Assembly (NCBI GenBank): GCA_944341895.1
Contig: CALVMB010000003.1
Coordinates: 1 to 64,000, forward strand
Direction of reading: 5' to 3'
Source: an uncultured Clostridia bacterium
Lineage (GTDB): Bacteria; Bacillota; Clostridia; Christensenellales; Borkfalkiaceae
Length of the DNA: 64,000 bases
Shown: positions 1 to 9,388 of the stretch, in pieces
Numbering within the stretch: the stretch's first letter is position 1
Layout of the letters: each line of letters begins with the position of its first letter
Notes under the pieces: model-generated
The model's database searches: none
Seen by the model: only the letters and a program-made list of their open reading frames with translations
What the model was told of the DNA's origin: nothing
Program-made: the position numbers and the translations under genes

Positions 1-3
1 TCT

Positions 4-2952
4 ATGCTGGAGATTCGCAACCTCGTCAAGGAATATAAGGCGAAGGGCGGCGTCGCCGTGCGTGCGCTGGACGGCGTTTCCCTGCAATTTGCGGAAACGG
101 GAATGGTGTTCCTGCTCGGCAAATCGGGCAGCGGCAAATCCACCCTTCTCAACCTGTGCGGCGGGCTGGACACGCCCGACGAAGGCGAGATCATCATCAA
201 GGGCCGCAGCAGCAAGGACTTCACGCAGGCGGACTTTGACAGTTACCGCAACACCTTCATCGGCTTTATCTTCCAGGAATACAACGTCCTGGACGAATTT
301 TCGGTGGAAGACAACATCGCTCTCGCCCTCGAATTGCAGGGCAAGAACAAAAACCGCGAACAGGTCTTGGCCATTCTGCGCCAGGTCGAGATGGAGGCGT
401 TCGCGTCGCGCAAACCCAACACGCTGTCGGGCGGACAGAAACAGCGCGTGGCGATCGCGCGCGCGCTGGTCAAAAACCCCGAGATCATCATGGCGGACGA
501 GCCGACGGGCGCGCTCGATTCCAACACGGGGAAACAGGTATTCGACACGCTGAAAAAACTGTCCGAGAGCAAACTGGTCATCGTGGTCTCGCACGACCGC
601 GAATTTGCCGAGATCTACGGCGACCGCATCATCGAACTCAAGGACGGAAAAATCATTTCGGACGTGAGCAAATCGCACGTCGAAGCGCGGAAGACGAGCG
701 AAAATCTGCGCTTTATCGGGGACAATACCGTGTCCGTACAAAACGGCGCGGCGCTGACCGATGCGGACATGCGAAATATCCGTGATTTTTTGACGCGTTC
801 GCAGGGCAACGTCTTCATCACCAACGGCGCCAAGGAGATCACCGATTTCCGCAAAGCCGCGCACATCGACGAAAACGACGCGCGGGAGACCTTTCTCGAT
901 ACGAAAGAGCAACCCGCGCTGCCCGCGTATGACCCCGCCAATGCAAAATTCATCCGCTCCCGCCTGCCCGCGCGGCATGCCATCCGCATCGGCGCGAGCA
1001 GCATGAAACTCAAACCCATCCGCCTGCTGTTCACCATTTTGCTTTCTCTCGTCGCCTTTACCATGTTCGGACTGTTCTCGACGTTTACGTTCTACAACGA
1101 AAAGGACGTGTTGTACAACACATACCTCACTTCCGGCTACGACACCATCCGCTTTGAGAAACAGTACAATTACGTGACAGTTACTTACGAAAACGGAGAG
1201 GAAACGTACCGTTCCTCCTATGTAAATACGGAGAGGACCCCGTTTACTCCCGAAGAATTGAACCAACTGCAAAAAACCTACGGGGACGGACTCGGAATAT
1301 TCGACTATTCGACCGACGGAAACAGTTATAACTCCATGAGCATAAGCAACACTTATGCAAGCAAGCAACAATACTATGTGTCCACCCTGTACGGATTTGC
1401 GGAACTGCCCGCAGACTACAGCCGTTGGCAAGATCTGCTCGTGACGGACACCGACCTTGCCGCGCTTGGCGACAAAGACGTCGTGATCTCCACATACCTG
1501 TTCGACAGTCTCAAAGAATCCGGCTTGCAGGACAACGACGGCAAAAAGATCCCACTGAACGCGTATCAGGACATCGTCGGCAAGACTCTGCAGATCTCTA
1601 CGTCCGGCAGCAACCTGGAAGTGACAGTGAAAGGCGTGTTCCGCTATGATCTGCCGCAGGAATTTGACGATCTGAAAGAAAATTCTTCCAATGATTATTC
1701 TTTACAGGATAAATTCAGCAAAACGCTGCGGAACGGGATCTACCTGACGCCGCTGGTCTCCCCCGCCTTTTACGAAGCAAACAAGACTGCGGCCGCGTCT
1801 GCACAGACATATTTTGAAACGGCGTACCTGGAAACCCCGCTGACGATCGCCTTTCAGAACGACGGCAACGAAGAATCGGCACAATATTCCGGGCTGGCAG
1901 CATACAATGCGGCCACGAAGGAAAACGTACACCTCGTCGGCGGCAGGACGACGCTTGCCGAAGACGAGATCGTGCTGGATGTCTACCGCGCGTTCAATGT
2001 TCTCGGATATTTGCTGTTTGAAAGTTTCGATAAGAGTGATTTTGACCCCGTATTGCACGACTTCAACAATTGCATGAACATACTCCAAAACGGAACATAT
2101 TGGGATTATGAAACCCAGAATACGGTAGCCGCATCGGCCGCGGTCCGCGAGCAGGCGTTTGCGCTGTTCGACGCATTATATCAGGCTGCCGTCGATACAG
2201 GCGAAAGCAATGTATCGCTGACCGTCATCGACCCCGCAGGCAATACGAGCACGTTCACCTTGGCAGGCTTTTACTTCAATTACAGCAACAGCGACCCGAT
2301 CTTTGCGCAGAGCACGTTTGATTCGTTGGTTGCCTCCTTCGGATTTGAAAATTCGCGCTGGGAAAAGGAAACGAACTACGTTGTGCCCGCAGACGCAAAA
2401 TATTGTGCCGCCGTGTTTTCCTTCCCGTCCGATACAAGGCTGTTGCGCTCCGCCGTCGACGGCTCGAACGTAGTTGCGGAGGATGACAGTTTTTATATTC
2501 TCGCTTCGCCGCTGAGCGATTCGGTCAGCCAGGCGACGGACATGCTCCAAAGCCTGCAAACGATCTTTATGTGGGTCGGCATTGTCATGGCGGTGTTCTC
2601 CATGCTGCTGCTGTTCAACTTTATCTCCGTTTCCATCACCAACAAGAAAAAGGAGATCGGCATCCTGCGCGCGGTGGGCGCGCGCAGCGCGGACGTGTTC
2701 AAGATCTTTTTCAGCGAATCGGCGATCATTTCCGGCATCTGTTTCGTGCTCGCCATGATCGCGACGTTCGTGACCTGTTTCTTCCTCAACCAGACTTTTA
2801 TGGACATGATCGGGGCGTCCATCCTCGTGTTCGGTCCCATTTCCTGGCTCATCCTGTTCGGGATCGCGGCAGTCACCTCGTTCATTGCGACCTTCCTGCC
2901 CGTGCTCTCCATCGCGCGCAAGAAGCCCGTCGAGAGCATCCGTGCCCTGTAA
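4..2952 (+). CDS. MacB/FtsX-type ABC transporter, fused ATPase and permease
   Basis: A 982-residue protein with an N-terminal ABC ATPase and a C-terminal FtsX-like permease. Walker A (GKSGSGKST) is at residues 39-47, the signature LSGGQ at 141-145 and Walker B with IIMADEP at 161-167. A first membrane helix follows at about 335-360. Next comes a large extracytoplasmic domain of roughly 500 residues, and then three helices near the C terminus around the conserved KKKEIGILRAVGA stretch. This layout is known from MacB/BceAB-like exporters of peptides, antibiotics or lipoproteins, which act in the cytoplasmic membrane. The cargo is unknown. The start lies three bases into the window, so its ribosome-binding site is not visible. 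It stands alone before a strong terminator. Confidence 0.9.
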   Translation: MLEIRNLVKEYKAKGGVAVRALDGVSLQFAETGMVFLLGKSGSGKSTLLNLCGGLDTPDEGEIIIKGRSSKDFTQADFDSYRNTFIGFIFQEYNVLDEFSVEDNIALALELQGKNKNREQVLAILRQVEMEAFASRKPNTLSGGQKQRVAIARALVKNPEIIMADEPTGALDSNTGKQVFDTLKKLSESKLVIVVSHDREFAEIYGDRIIELKDGKIISDVSKSHVEARKTSENLRFIGDNTVSVQNGAALTDADMRNIRDFLTRSQGNVFITNGAKEITDFRKAAHIDENDARETFLDTKEQPALPAYDPANAKFIRSRLPARHAIRIGASSMKLKPIRLLFTILLSLVAFTMFGLFSTFTFYNEKDVLYNTYLTSGYDTIRFEKQYNYVTVTYENGEETYRSSYVNTERTPFTPEELNQLQKTYGDGLGIFDYSTDGNSYNSMSISNTYASKQQYYVSTLYGFAELPADYSRWQDLLVTDTDLAALGDKDVVISTYLFDSLKESGLQDNDGKKIPLNAYQDIVGKTLQISTSGSNLEVTVKGVFRYDLPQEFDDLKENSSNDYSLQDKFSKTLRNGIYLTPLVSPAFYEANKTAAASAQTYFETAYLETPLTIAFQNDGNEESAQYSGLAAYNAATKENVHLVGGRTTLAEDEIVLDVYRAFNVLGYLLFESFDKSDFDPVLHDFNNCMNILQNGTYWDYETQNTVAASAAVREQAFALFDALYQAAVDTGESNVSLTVIDPAGNTSTFTLAGFYFNYSNSDPIFAQSTFDSLVASFGFENSRWEKETNYVVPADAKYCAAVFSFPSDTRLLRSAVDGSNVVAEDDSFYILASPLSDSVSQATDMLQSLQTIFMWVGIVMAVFSMLLLFNFISVSITNKKKEIGILRAVGARSADVFKIFFSESAIISGICFVLAMIATFVTCFFLNQTFMDMIGASILVFGPISWLILFGIAAVTSFIATFLPVLSIARKKPVESIRAL

Positions 2953-2980
2953 CGGCTCCTTCAAAACCCTGAAAAAGGCA

Positions 2981-3016
2981 GGCGCCTGCGCAACCGTTTG
3001 CGCAGGCGCCTTTTTT
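2981..3016 (+). terminator. Rho-independent terminator after the ABC exporter
   Basis: A 13-bp stem (2981-2993 with 2998-3010) and a 4-base loop are followed by six T residues, 28 bases after the stop codon of the exporter. A run of A on the other side could let it act on the minus strand too. Confidence 0.93.
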
Positions 3017-3130
3017 GTTCCGAAATGCATTTGCGCCGACACGGACCTGTGCGCGCTGCAAAGCCGCGCGGATACAGCGCCGCGCCCGTACAGAGCAGAC
3101 GCACATACAAAGACGCGTCATACAGAGCAA

Positions 3131-3159
3131 GCGCCCCCGCGGCATTGCCGCGGGGGCGC
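3131..3159 (-). terminator. Hairpin after the amino acid ABC operon
   Basis: A 13-bp GC-rich stem (3131-3143 with 3147-3159) lies 19 bases past the stop of the minus-strand ATPase gene. The T tract is poor on the minus strand (TTGCTCTGT), so termination efficiency is uncertain. Confidence 0.55.
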
Positions 3160-3178
3160 ATTGTCTTATTCGTTTCCG

Positions 3179-4120
3179 TTACAGCACTTTGGACAGGAAC
3201 TCTTTGAGCCGATCGTCCTGCGGCGCGCCGAACACCTGTTCGGGCGTACCCTGCTCGCGGATCTTGCCGCCGTCCATAAAGAACACGCGGGTGGCGACCT
3301 CGCGGGCAAAGCCCATTTCGTGCGTGACGATGACCATGGTCATTCCCTCGTCCGCCAGTTCCTTGATCAGTTCCAGCACCTCCCCCACCATTTCGGGGTC
3401 GAGCGCGCTGGTCGGCTCGTCGAAGAGCATGACCTTCGGGTTCATCGCGAGCGCGCGCACGATGGCGATGCGCTGGCGCTGGCCGCCCGAGAGGGTGGAC
3501 GGATAGACGTTCGCCTTATCCGCCAGCCCGATGCGCGCCAACAGGCGCATGGCGTTTTCCGCCGCGTCCGCGCGGATGGTCTTGGCGTCCCGCTGGATGG
3601 GGATGAGCGGCTGTTTTTTGTCCTTTTTGCGGAACAGGTTGCAGAACTTCGTCCAGCCGTTGTGCATTTTTTCCCTGCGCAGATCGTGCAGCGCGATGTG
3701 CACGGGCGCAAGGGTGATGTTTTTGAGCACGGTCATGTTGTTGAACAGGTTGAACTGCTGGAACACCATGCCCATGCGGCGGCGCTGGACGTTGATATCC
3801 ACGTGCGGGTTGCAGAGATTATTTCCCTCAAAAAACACGTTGCCCGACGTCGGGTCTTCGAGCACGTTCAGGCAGCGCAAAAAGGTGCTTTTGCCGCTGC
3901 CCGAAGGGCCGATGATGGCAACTTTTTCGCCCGAGCGGATGACCTCGGAAATGTTGTCCAGCACGACGAGATCGCCGTACTGTTTGGTCAGGTCCTGCAC
4001 CTCGATGAGCGCCTCGGGATCGAGCGGGCGCACGGGGTCGTAACGGGATCTGCGCTCGACGATCTCCTCGTCGACGGGAATGCCCTCGGTCGAAGCGACG
4101 ATTTTTTCAACGTCTTTCAC
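3179..4120 (-). CDS. Polar amino acid ABC transporter ATPase (GlnQ/HisP family)
   Basis: A 313-residue ABC ATPase that should energise uptake of a polar amino acid. Visible motifs are Walker [10 protein letters not shown], a Q-loop in [11 protein letters not shown], the signature [15 protein letters not shown] and Walker [15 protein letters not shown]. It is some 65-70 residues longer than typical family members. About 37 extra residues precede the ATPase core, and a lysine-rich insertion (around FRKKDKKQP) sits between the Q-loop and the signature. It is the last gene of a binding protein-permease-ATPase operon and overlaps the permease gene by 14 bases. The substrate cannot be told from sequence. 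Confidence 0.93.
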   Translation of the reverse strand: MKDVEKIVASTEGIPVDEEIVERRSRYDPVRPLDPEALIEVQDLTKQYGDLVVLDNISEVIRSGEKVAIIGPSGSGKSTFLRCLNVLEDPTSGNVFFEGNNLCNPHVDINVQRRRMGMVFQQFNLFNNMTVLKNITLAPVHIALHDLRREKMHNGWTKFCNLFRKKDKKQPLIPIQRDAKTIRADAAENAMRLLARIGLADKANVYPSTLSGGQRQRIAIVRALAMNPKVMLFDEPTSALDPEMVGEVLELIKELADEGMTMVIVTHEMGFAREVATRVFFMDGGKIREQGTPEQVFGAPQDDRLKEFLSKVL

Positions 4121-4790
4121 TCTTGCGCATCCTCCTTTCGACGAGTCGGATCAGAACGGTAAAGATCAAAATAATGACCAGATAGAAAAGTGCGAGCATC
4201 AGATAGGGAATGATGTACTCGTATTTCGCGGACGCGATGAGGCGGAACGCGTTGGTCAGGTCCATCGTGGCGACGTAACTTGCGACCGAGGTATCCTTGG
4301 TGAGCGCGATCAGTTCGTTGCCCAGCGTGGGGACGACGTTTTTGATCGCCTGCGGGAATACGACTTTGAGCATGGTGGTCGCATACGAGAGCCCGAGCGT
4401 TCTGCCCGCCTCCGTCTGCCCGATATCGACGGACATGATGCCGCCGCGCATGATCTCGGAGACATACGCGCCGCTGTTCAGACCGAACACGATGACCGCT
4501 TCGAGAAGGCTGTCGATCTCCACGGACGCAAAGATGATGTAATGGAAGATGAGCAGCTGCACGATGATCGGCGTACCGCGGAACAGGCTGGTATACACCG
4601 TGCCGACCCACGAAAAAACGTACGCGACGATGTTGCGCTTGCCCGCGACCTGCAAGACCGCCACCAGCGTGCCGATGATGATGCCGATCGCAAGGCCTGC
4701 GATGGCGATGATCAGCGTATTGCGCAACCCGAGCAGGACATTTTTGTATCCGCCCTTGGTCACGAATTGCTCGTAGAATATATCCCACAT
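4107..4790 (-). CDS. Polar amino acid ABC transporter permease
   Basis: A 227-residue inner-membrane permease of the HisM/GlnP family. It begins in the usual way with a short segment followed by [20 protein letters not shown], has about five membrane helices, and carries the EAA-type cytoplasmic loop ([20 protein letters not shown]) that docks on the ATPase. Length is normal. It lies between the binding protein gene, about 45 bases upstream, and the ATPase gene, which it overlaps. It should form the translocation pore of the importer, as a homodimer. Confidence 0.93.
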   Translation of the reverse strand: MWDIFYEQFVTKGGYKNVLLGLRNTLIIAIAGLAIGIIIGTLVAVLQVAGKRNIVAYVFSWVGTVYTSLFRGTPIIVQLLIFHYIIFASVEIDSLLEAVIVFGLNSGAYVSEIMRGGIMSVDIGQTEAGRTLGLSYATTMLKVVFPQAIKNVVPTLGNELIALTKDTSVASYVATMDLTNAFRLIASAKYEYIIPYLMLALFYLVIILIFTVLIRLVERRMRKSERR

Positions 4791-4835
4791 AGATGATTCC
4801 CTGTCCGTTCAGGCGGCTTGACCCGCCGCCGCGCG

Positions 4836-5792
4836 TTATTCTGCCTGCTCGCCGACCTGTGCGTTGGTCGCTTCCACCGCCGATTCCAGCGTATCGCGAT
4901 CGCCGACGACAAACGTCACCTTGCCGTTGGAAAGGTTCTTCACCGCGAGCGCGATGGAATCATAGTTCTGCGCGTCCACGTTCGCAAAGCCTGCAAACTC
5001 GAAATCGGTGCTGCCCGTGAGGTAGAAATACCCCGTCTGCCCCGTCGCGGCGCCCGCCTTGATCTTGCCGAGGCCGTTGATCGCGGCGACCACTTCCGCT
5101 TCCGTCTTGCAGTTGTCGAAGGTCGTATCCGATTCCGCGACCGCGATGTACTGCGACGTGGTGTAGTAGCCGTTCGTGAAACTGACGACCTGTTCCCTGC
5201 CGCGGTTGATGGTCAGCCCCGCCATGCCGATGTCGGACGCGCCGTTTTCGACGTCGTTGATGACCACTTCGAAGTTCATGTGCTTGATGACCAGCGTCTT
5301 GCCCAGGCTGTCGGCGAGCATCTTGGCGATGTGCATGTCGATGCCCGCAAACTTTTCGCCGTCCATGAACTCAAAGGGTTCAAATTCGGCGTTGGTCGCG
5401 ACCACGAGGCACTCCGCGCGCGTCTTGCCGGAGGGAACTTCGGTATACGTGTCTTTGACGGGAATGACCGTGTCGCCCGTCGCCGCTTTATAGAGCGAAT
5501 CGAAGGTGACTTTTTCCGCCGTGCCGTCGCCGTCCAGGTCGTACTGCACGCCCTCGACGTCCGTGACGGGCGCTTCGGGGTTGTACGGCTCGTCGCCGCA
5601 CAGTTTTTTGATCAGACCGTTGGCGGCCGTCATCAGTTCGGTGTTGTCCTTGTCCACGCAGTAGCCGTATTCTTCGCCCGTGAGCATGACGTTGACGAGT
5701 TTGACGCGCACGCTCGAAGAGCAAGCCGCCACCGAAACCGCGATCGCCGCGACCAGCACAGCCGAGACCGCTGCCGCAATCCACTTTTTCAT
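4836..5792 (-). CDS. Amino acid ABC transporter substrate-binding lipoprotein
   Basis: A 318-residue family-3 solute-binding protein. The chosen start (MKKWIAAAV) has an AGAGG ribosome-binding site 10 bases upstream. A longer frame upstream would read through palindromic leader DNA. The signal peptide ends in a lipobox (VAAC, Cys about 23), so the protein should be anchored outside the membrane. The C-terminal two thirds (EFEPFEFMDGEKFAGIDMHI, then INRGREQVVSFTNGYY) is the typical amino-acid-binding fold. The roughly 100 residues between lipobox and fold are an unusual insertion containing an acidic DGDG stretch. First gene of the importer operon. Confidence 0.92.
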   Translation of the reverse strand: MKKWIAAAVSAVLVAAIAVSVAACSSSVRVKLVNVMLTGEEYGYCVDKDNTELMTAANGLIKKLCGDEPYNPEAPVTDVEGVQYDLDGDGTAEKVTFDSLYKAATGDTVIPVKDTYTEVPSGKTRAECLVVATNAEFEPFEFMDGEKFAGIDMHIAKMLADSLGKTLVIKHMNFEVVINDVENGASDIGMAGLTINRGREQVVSFTNGYYTTSQYIAVAESDTTFDNCKTEAEVVAAINGLGKIKAGAATGQTGYFYLTGSTDFEFAGFANVDAQNYDSIALAVKNLSNGKVTFVVGDRDTLESAVEATNAQVGEQAE

Positions 5793-5831
5793 TGCTGTAT
5801 ACCTCTTGTAAAATTTTTGCCGAAATCGGTG

Positions 5832-5872
5832 TTTGCAGGACAACGTCCTGCAAAAGGGGATCCCCTTTTGCA
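5832..5872 (-). promoter_or_regulatory. Two overlapping, mutually exclusive hairpins in the leader of the binding protein gene
   Basis: A perfect 24-base palindrome (5849-5872, arm TGCAAAAGGGGA) overlaps a second hairpin with a 10-bp stem (5832-5841 with 5845-5854, arm TTTGCAGGAC, loop AAC). They share bases 5849-5854, so an RNA can form only one at full length. Both lie in the 5' leader about 40-80 bases before the start codon. No T tract follows. Confidence 0.6.
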
Positions 5873-5893
5873 CTTATTTCACGCAATATGCAC

Positions 5894-5922
5894 ATGATAC
5901 CACGGAAAACGCAAAAACGCAA
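5894..5922 (-). promoter_or_regulatory. Promoter of the amino acid importer operon
   Basis: On the minus strand a -35 TTGCGT (5917-5922) and -10 TATCAT (5894-5899) are separated by 17 bases. Predicted transcription starts near 5887, giving a leader of about 95 bases that contains the overlapping hairpins. The -35 is preceded by G, as in three other promoters of this window. Confidence 0.6.
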
Positions 5923-6120
5923 CCGATTTTGCGCGCGCGCGTGTATATTTATACATTTTGCGCGCCCTGCGGGAAAGCGCGGCGGCGAAACGAGCGGAAC
6001 AAAGCGGCGGCGCCGAGCGCGGGCGCGTCCGCAAAGCGGCGACGGCGAAACGAGCGAAACGGCGCGCGGCAGAGGCGCGCCTGCGGACGCGGCGCGCGAA
6101 AGGGCCTAAACGACAAAGCG

Positions 6121-6145
6121 GCGCGCGGGCAAATTGCCCGCGCGC
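6121..6145 (-). terminator. Hairpin after the cupin gene
   Basis: A 10-bp GC stem (GCGCGCGGGC with GCCCGCGCGC) about 55 bases past the cupin stop. On the minus strand it is followed only by a weak T-rich stretch (CGCTTTGTCGTTT). Confidence 0.4.
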
Positions 6146-6198
6146 CGCGCGTATGCGTTCCGATAAAATGCCCTGCGGACAGGGAATGCCGCGCTCCG

Positions 6199-6546
6199 CT
6201 ACTGCGCAACGATGAATGAGATACATTTGAGGGGCTCGTCCTCTTCGTTGGCGAGTGCGTGCGACCCGCCCGACAAGCAGACGAGCGCATCGCCCGCGTG
6301 CACCGTGGCGCGCGTCGCATATGAGCTCGAATACACGCCCTTGCCCGAAACGATGTACAGGATCTCGCTGTCGCCGCGGTGTTCGTGGTACCCCACCGAA
6401 CAGCCCTTGAACAGCGTGAGTTCGCTGCATACGAGCACGTTGGCGGGCTTACTGCCCGCGGTGAGATCTTTGACCAACACCTCCCCTTCCCCGCCGCGGA
6501 AATGCTCCACGATGCGGACGGGAAGTTCTTCCCCTTTATTGACCAT
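6199..6546 (-). CDS. Small cupin-domain protein
   Basis: A 115-residue single-domain cupin. The first metal-binding cupin motif is visible as GYHEHRGDSEILYIVSGKG and the second as HAGDALVCLSGGSHALAN. The fold usually binds a divalent metal through His and Glu and may act as an isomerase, dioxygenase or small-molecule sensor. It is the last gene of a minus-strand series, 3 bases after homoserine dehydrogenase, so it is probably cotranscribed with that gene. A specific reaction cannot be assigned; other small metal-binding roles are possible. Confidence 0.85.
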   Translation of the reverse strand: MVNKGEELPVRIVEHFRGGEGEVLVKDLTAGSKPANVLVCSELTLFKGCSVGYHEHRGDSEILYIVSGKGVYSSSYATRATVHAGDALVCLSGGSHALANEEDEPLKCISFIVAQ

Positions 6547-6549
6547 CGC

Positions 6550-7833
6550 TCAGCCCTCGACGCGGATGACGCTGTCCACGGACACGACGTTTTCGAGCGC
6601 GCCGATCTTTTCGACCGCACTACGCACCGAAAACTCGTTGGTCTCGTGCGTGATGAGGATGATGGGAAGGTTTTCCGCATCCTCGCCCTTCTGGATGAGT
6701 TCGGCGATGCTGATGTTGTATTTTGCGAAGATGCCTGCGACCTTGGCGAGCACGCCCGCGCGGTCTTTGGCGGTAAAGCGGATATAATAGCGGCTGCGGA
6801 AGTTGGTGACGAACTTGACGCCGCTTTCCGCCTTTTCCTCGTTTTTGAAAGTTGCATACTTGACGTCGCTGTGCGTGGCGGCATAGATGACGTCGGAGAC
6901 GATGGCGCTGCCCGTGGGGAGCGCGCCCGCGCCCCTGCCGTACAACATGACGTCGCCGACGCTGTCGCCCTGCAAGTACACGGCGTTGAAACTGTCGGAC
7001 ACGGCGGCGAGCGGGTGATCTTTGCGCACGAATGCGGGATGTACGCGCACTTCGATGGACTTGCCGCCGTCGTTTTTGCCGATGGCGAGAAGTTTCATCA
7101 CATACCCAAGTTCGTCGCCGTAAGCGATGTCCTGCCCCGAGACCTCGGTGATGCCCTCGCGGTACACCGTTTCGAGCGGCACCTTGGTATGGAACGCGAG
7201 GCTCGCCAGGATGGAAAGTTTATACGCCGCGTCGTAGCCCTCGACGTCGGCGGCGGGGTTCGCCTCCGCATAGCCGAGCGCCTGCGCGTCTTTGAGCACC
7301 GAGCGATAGTCGGAGCCTTCGCGCGTCATGCGGGTCAGGATGTAGTTGGTGGTGCCGTTGATGATGCCGGTGAGCGAGGTGACGACGTTCGCCTGCAAGC
7401 CGTCGATGAGGGTGCGGATGATGGGAACGCCGCCCACGCAACTCGCCTCGAAGTACAAGCCAGCGTTGGTGCGGCGCGCCGCCGCCTCCAGTTCGTGCCA
7501 GTGCTTGCAGAACAGTTCTTTGTTGGAGGTGACGACCGTCTTGCCGCTGTGCAGTGCCGCCAGCACGAAACTGCGCGCCGGTTCGACGCCGCCGATCACC
7601 TCGACGACGATATCGACGTTCGGATTGCTGATGACTTCGGCAATATTGTCGGAAATGCGGCTTTCCTCGACGCCCAGATCGAGCGCTTTCTGGCGGTTGA
7701 TCTCCAGCACGCTCTCGACGGTGACGTCGATGTTCTGGGTACGGCGGTAAAATTCCCTGTGATCGCGCAGGATCTTGTACGTTCCGCTTCCGACCACCCC
7801 GAATCCGAGGATGGCAACGCCGACACTTTTCAT
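6550..7833 (-). CDS. hom: Homoserine dehydrogenase
   Basis: A 427-residue enzyme that reduces aspartate semialdehyde to homoserine, on the route to threonine and methionine. The N-terminal Rossmann motif is GFGVVGSG. A central catalytic/dimerisation domain follows (GTTNYILTRM, then DVEGYDAAYKLSILASLAF). The C-terminal ACT domain (YYIRFTAKDRAGVLAKVAGI) usually gives feedback control by an amino acid. Length is normal for ACT-containing Bacillota enzymes. The start overlaps the stop of coaX by 4 bases (ATGA), which implies translational coupling. Confidence 0.96.
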   Translation of the reverse strand: MKSVGVAILGFGVVGSGTYKILRDHREFYRRTQNIDVTVESVLEINRQKALDLGVEESRISDNIAEVISNPNVDIVVEVIGGVEPARSFVLAALHSGKTVVTSNKELFCKHWHELEAAARRTNAGLYFEASCVGGVPIIRTLIDGLQANVVTSLTGIINGTTNYILTRMTREGSDYRSVLKDAQALGYAEANPAADVEGYDAAYKLSILASLAFHTKVPLETVYREGITEVSGQDIAYGDELGYVMKLLAIGKNDGGKSIEVRVHPAFVRKDHPLAAVSDSFNAVYLQGDSVGDVMLYGRGAGALPTGSAIVSDVIYAATHSDVKYATFKNEEKAESGVKFVTNFRSRYYIRFTAKDRAGVLAKVAGIFAKYNISIAELIQKGEDAENLPIILITHETNEFSVRSAVEKIGALENVVSVDSVIRVEG

Positions 7834-8609
7834 TTTCTGACCTCCGTGTTCAGATCGTAAACATATTTCAGCCCCTGCAGCGTGAGGAGTTTATCCACGA
7901 TGTCGATGCAGGAGATCTCGTGCGCGATGATCTCGCTGAACCCGCCCGTGGCGACGACGCGCACGTGCGGATGCTTCAGTTCGCGCTTGATCTTTTTGAC
8001 GATGTAATCGACCAGCCCCGCGAAGCCGAACACGATGCCCGACTGCATGTTCGTGGTCGTGTTTTTGCCGATGGCGCTCTTTGGCGTCTCGATCTCGACG
8101 CGCGGCAGTTTCGCCGTGCCCGAAGCGAGCGATTCCACCGAACCGCGGATGCCCGGGGCGATGGCGCCGCCGATGAATTCGCACTGTTCGTTGATGACGT
8201 TGAAGGTGGTCGCCGTGCCGAAATCGATGACGATGAGCGGCGCGCCGTATTTTTTGATGGCGGCGACATCGTTGACGATGCGGTCTGCCCCCACCTCGCG
8301 CGCGTTGTCCACGCGCAGGTTGTGTTCGGTCTTCAGCCCCGCGCCGACGACGAGCGGCTCCACGCCCAGATACGCCGAGCACATGTGCGCGATCGTATAG
8401 TTCAGGGACGGGACGACGGACGAGATGATGGCGCCGTCGATGTTGTCGGCGGTGATGCCCTTGATCGCGAGCATGTCGATGATCGCCGTGCCGTACTGGT
8501 CGCTGGTGCGGTTGAGTTCGGTGGCAACGCGGAAACTGGCGACGAGTTCGTCCCCGTCGAAGATCCCGTATTTGATGTTGGTGTTGCCCGCATCGATGCA
8601 CAAGATCAT
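7830..8609 (-). CDS. coaX: Type III pantothenate kinase
   Basis: A 259-residue CoaX, which phosphorylates pantothenate in the first step of coenzyme A synthesis. Diagnostic motifs are the N-terminal phosphate-binding DAGNTNIKYGIFDG, GADRIVNDVAA and the IDFGTATTF segment. Length matches the family. It sits between an ECF S component, 17 bases upstream, and hom, which it overlaps by 4 bases. The neighbour transporter may therefore import pantothenate. Confidence 0.96.
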   Translation of the reverse strand: MILCIDAGNTNIKYGIFDGDELVASFRVATELNRTSDQYGTAIIDMLAIKGITADNIDGAIISSVVPSLNYTIAHMCSAYLGVEPLVVGAGLKTEHNLRVDNAREVGADRIVNDVAAIKKYGAPLIVIDFGTATTFNVINEQCEFIGGAIAPGIRGSVESLASGTAKLPRVEIETPKSAIGKNTTTNMQSGIVFGFAGLVDYIVKKIKRELKHPHVRVVATGGFSEIIAHEISCIDIVDKLLTLQGLKYVYDLNTEVRK

Positions 8610-8626
8610 GGAGCCGCCTCCTTGGA

Positions 8627-9364
8627 TCAGATGTGGAAGATCTCTTCCGGCTTGCCGGGACGCACGTCCGCGGGCGAAGCGGAAAGATCCTGCGCGTTTT
8701 CCGCATGCTCCGCGACGGTCGCCGCGCTCTCTTCCTTGCGCGCGGCCTTGCGGCGGTGTGCGCGCGTGACGATCTCGCTCACGCGGTAGATCGCGGGAGA
8801 CGCGACCGCGTTGATGATGAACTCAAAGATGAAGTTCACCCCCGCGCAGAGCACGACGAGGAAATAGATGAGCGTCTGCCCGTCGGCGACAAAATTCGCG
8901 TTGAGGGTATCCGCCATGAGCAGAGAACCGAGAATGAACAGCCCCGTGTTGACGACGGGCGCCGCCAGCGAGGCGACGATGACGCCCGCATAGCGGTTCT
9001 TTTTGGCGAGCGCGTAGTTGATGATGCCCGCCGCGAATCCCGCCGCCGTGCCCTTGACCAGGCACAGAAGGACGGTGAGCAGCGGCTGTTCGGCGAGCAG
9101 GATGCTCGTGAAGCCGTCCAGCCCCGTCGCGCCCATGACGATGACGACGACGCCGAAAATAAAGCCGAGCAGCGAACCGGCGGCCGTGCCGAGAAGGATG
9201 CCGCCGAGCACGATCGGGATGAGCACGAGGCTGGGCGCCGTGACGCCGAGCCTGCCGATCAGCGTGCCGACGATCTGCAACACGACGACCAAAGCGAGAA
9301 GAACGGCCAGATAGGCGATGTTCTTCGAGGTAAAATACCGTTTGCGTTCCATAAGAACCTCCAT
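8627..9364 (-). CDS. ECF transporter S component, possibly for pantothenate
   Basis: A 245-residue hydrophobic protein with about six membrane helices, typical of substrate-binding S components of energy-coupling-factor vitamin transporters. The beginning (ERKRYFTSKNIAYLAVLLAL) and the GRLG..APSLVLIPIVLGGILLG region fit the fold. The C-terminal 45 residues are a charged, Ala-rich tail not usual in the family. Adjacency to coaX suggests pantothenate as substrate (inference). Two in-frame starts are possible: 9364 (AGGAG, 5-base spacing) and 9352 (GGAGG, 5-base spacing). The shared EcfA/A'/T module is not in the window. Confidence 0.85.
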   Translation of the reverse strand: MEVLMERKRYFTSKNIAYLAVLLALVVVLQIVGTLIGRLGVTAPSLVLIPIVLGGILLGTAAGSLLGFIFGVVVIVMGATGLDGFTSILLAEQPLLTVLLCLVKGTAAGFAAGIINYALAKKNRYAGVIVASLAAPVVNTGLFILGSLLMADTLNANFVADGQTLIYFLVVLCAGVNFIFEFIINAVASPAIYRVSEIVTRAHRRKAARKEESAATVAEHAENAQDLSASPADVRPGKPEEIFHI

Positions 9365-9388
9365 CGGATCTCCTGCGGAGTATCCGTG

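Larger units (their letters stand above)
5793..6198. other. Intergenic region between the binding protein gene and the cupin gene
   Basis: A 406-base stretch without a convincing gene. It holds the hairpin pair (5832-5872), the promoter of the binding protein gene (5894-5922), a GC-rich low-complexity segment with a 14-base direct repeat (CGGCGAAACGAGCG at 5983 and 6043, period 60), and the terminator hairpin of the cupin gene (6121-6145). Frames across it are composition artefacts. Confidence 0.7.

Noticed and set aside
5879..6884. Arg/Ser-rich frames over the cupin gene and the GC-rich gap
   Set aside because: Low-complexity composition, no start signal, and overlap with the well-supported cupin and hom genes.
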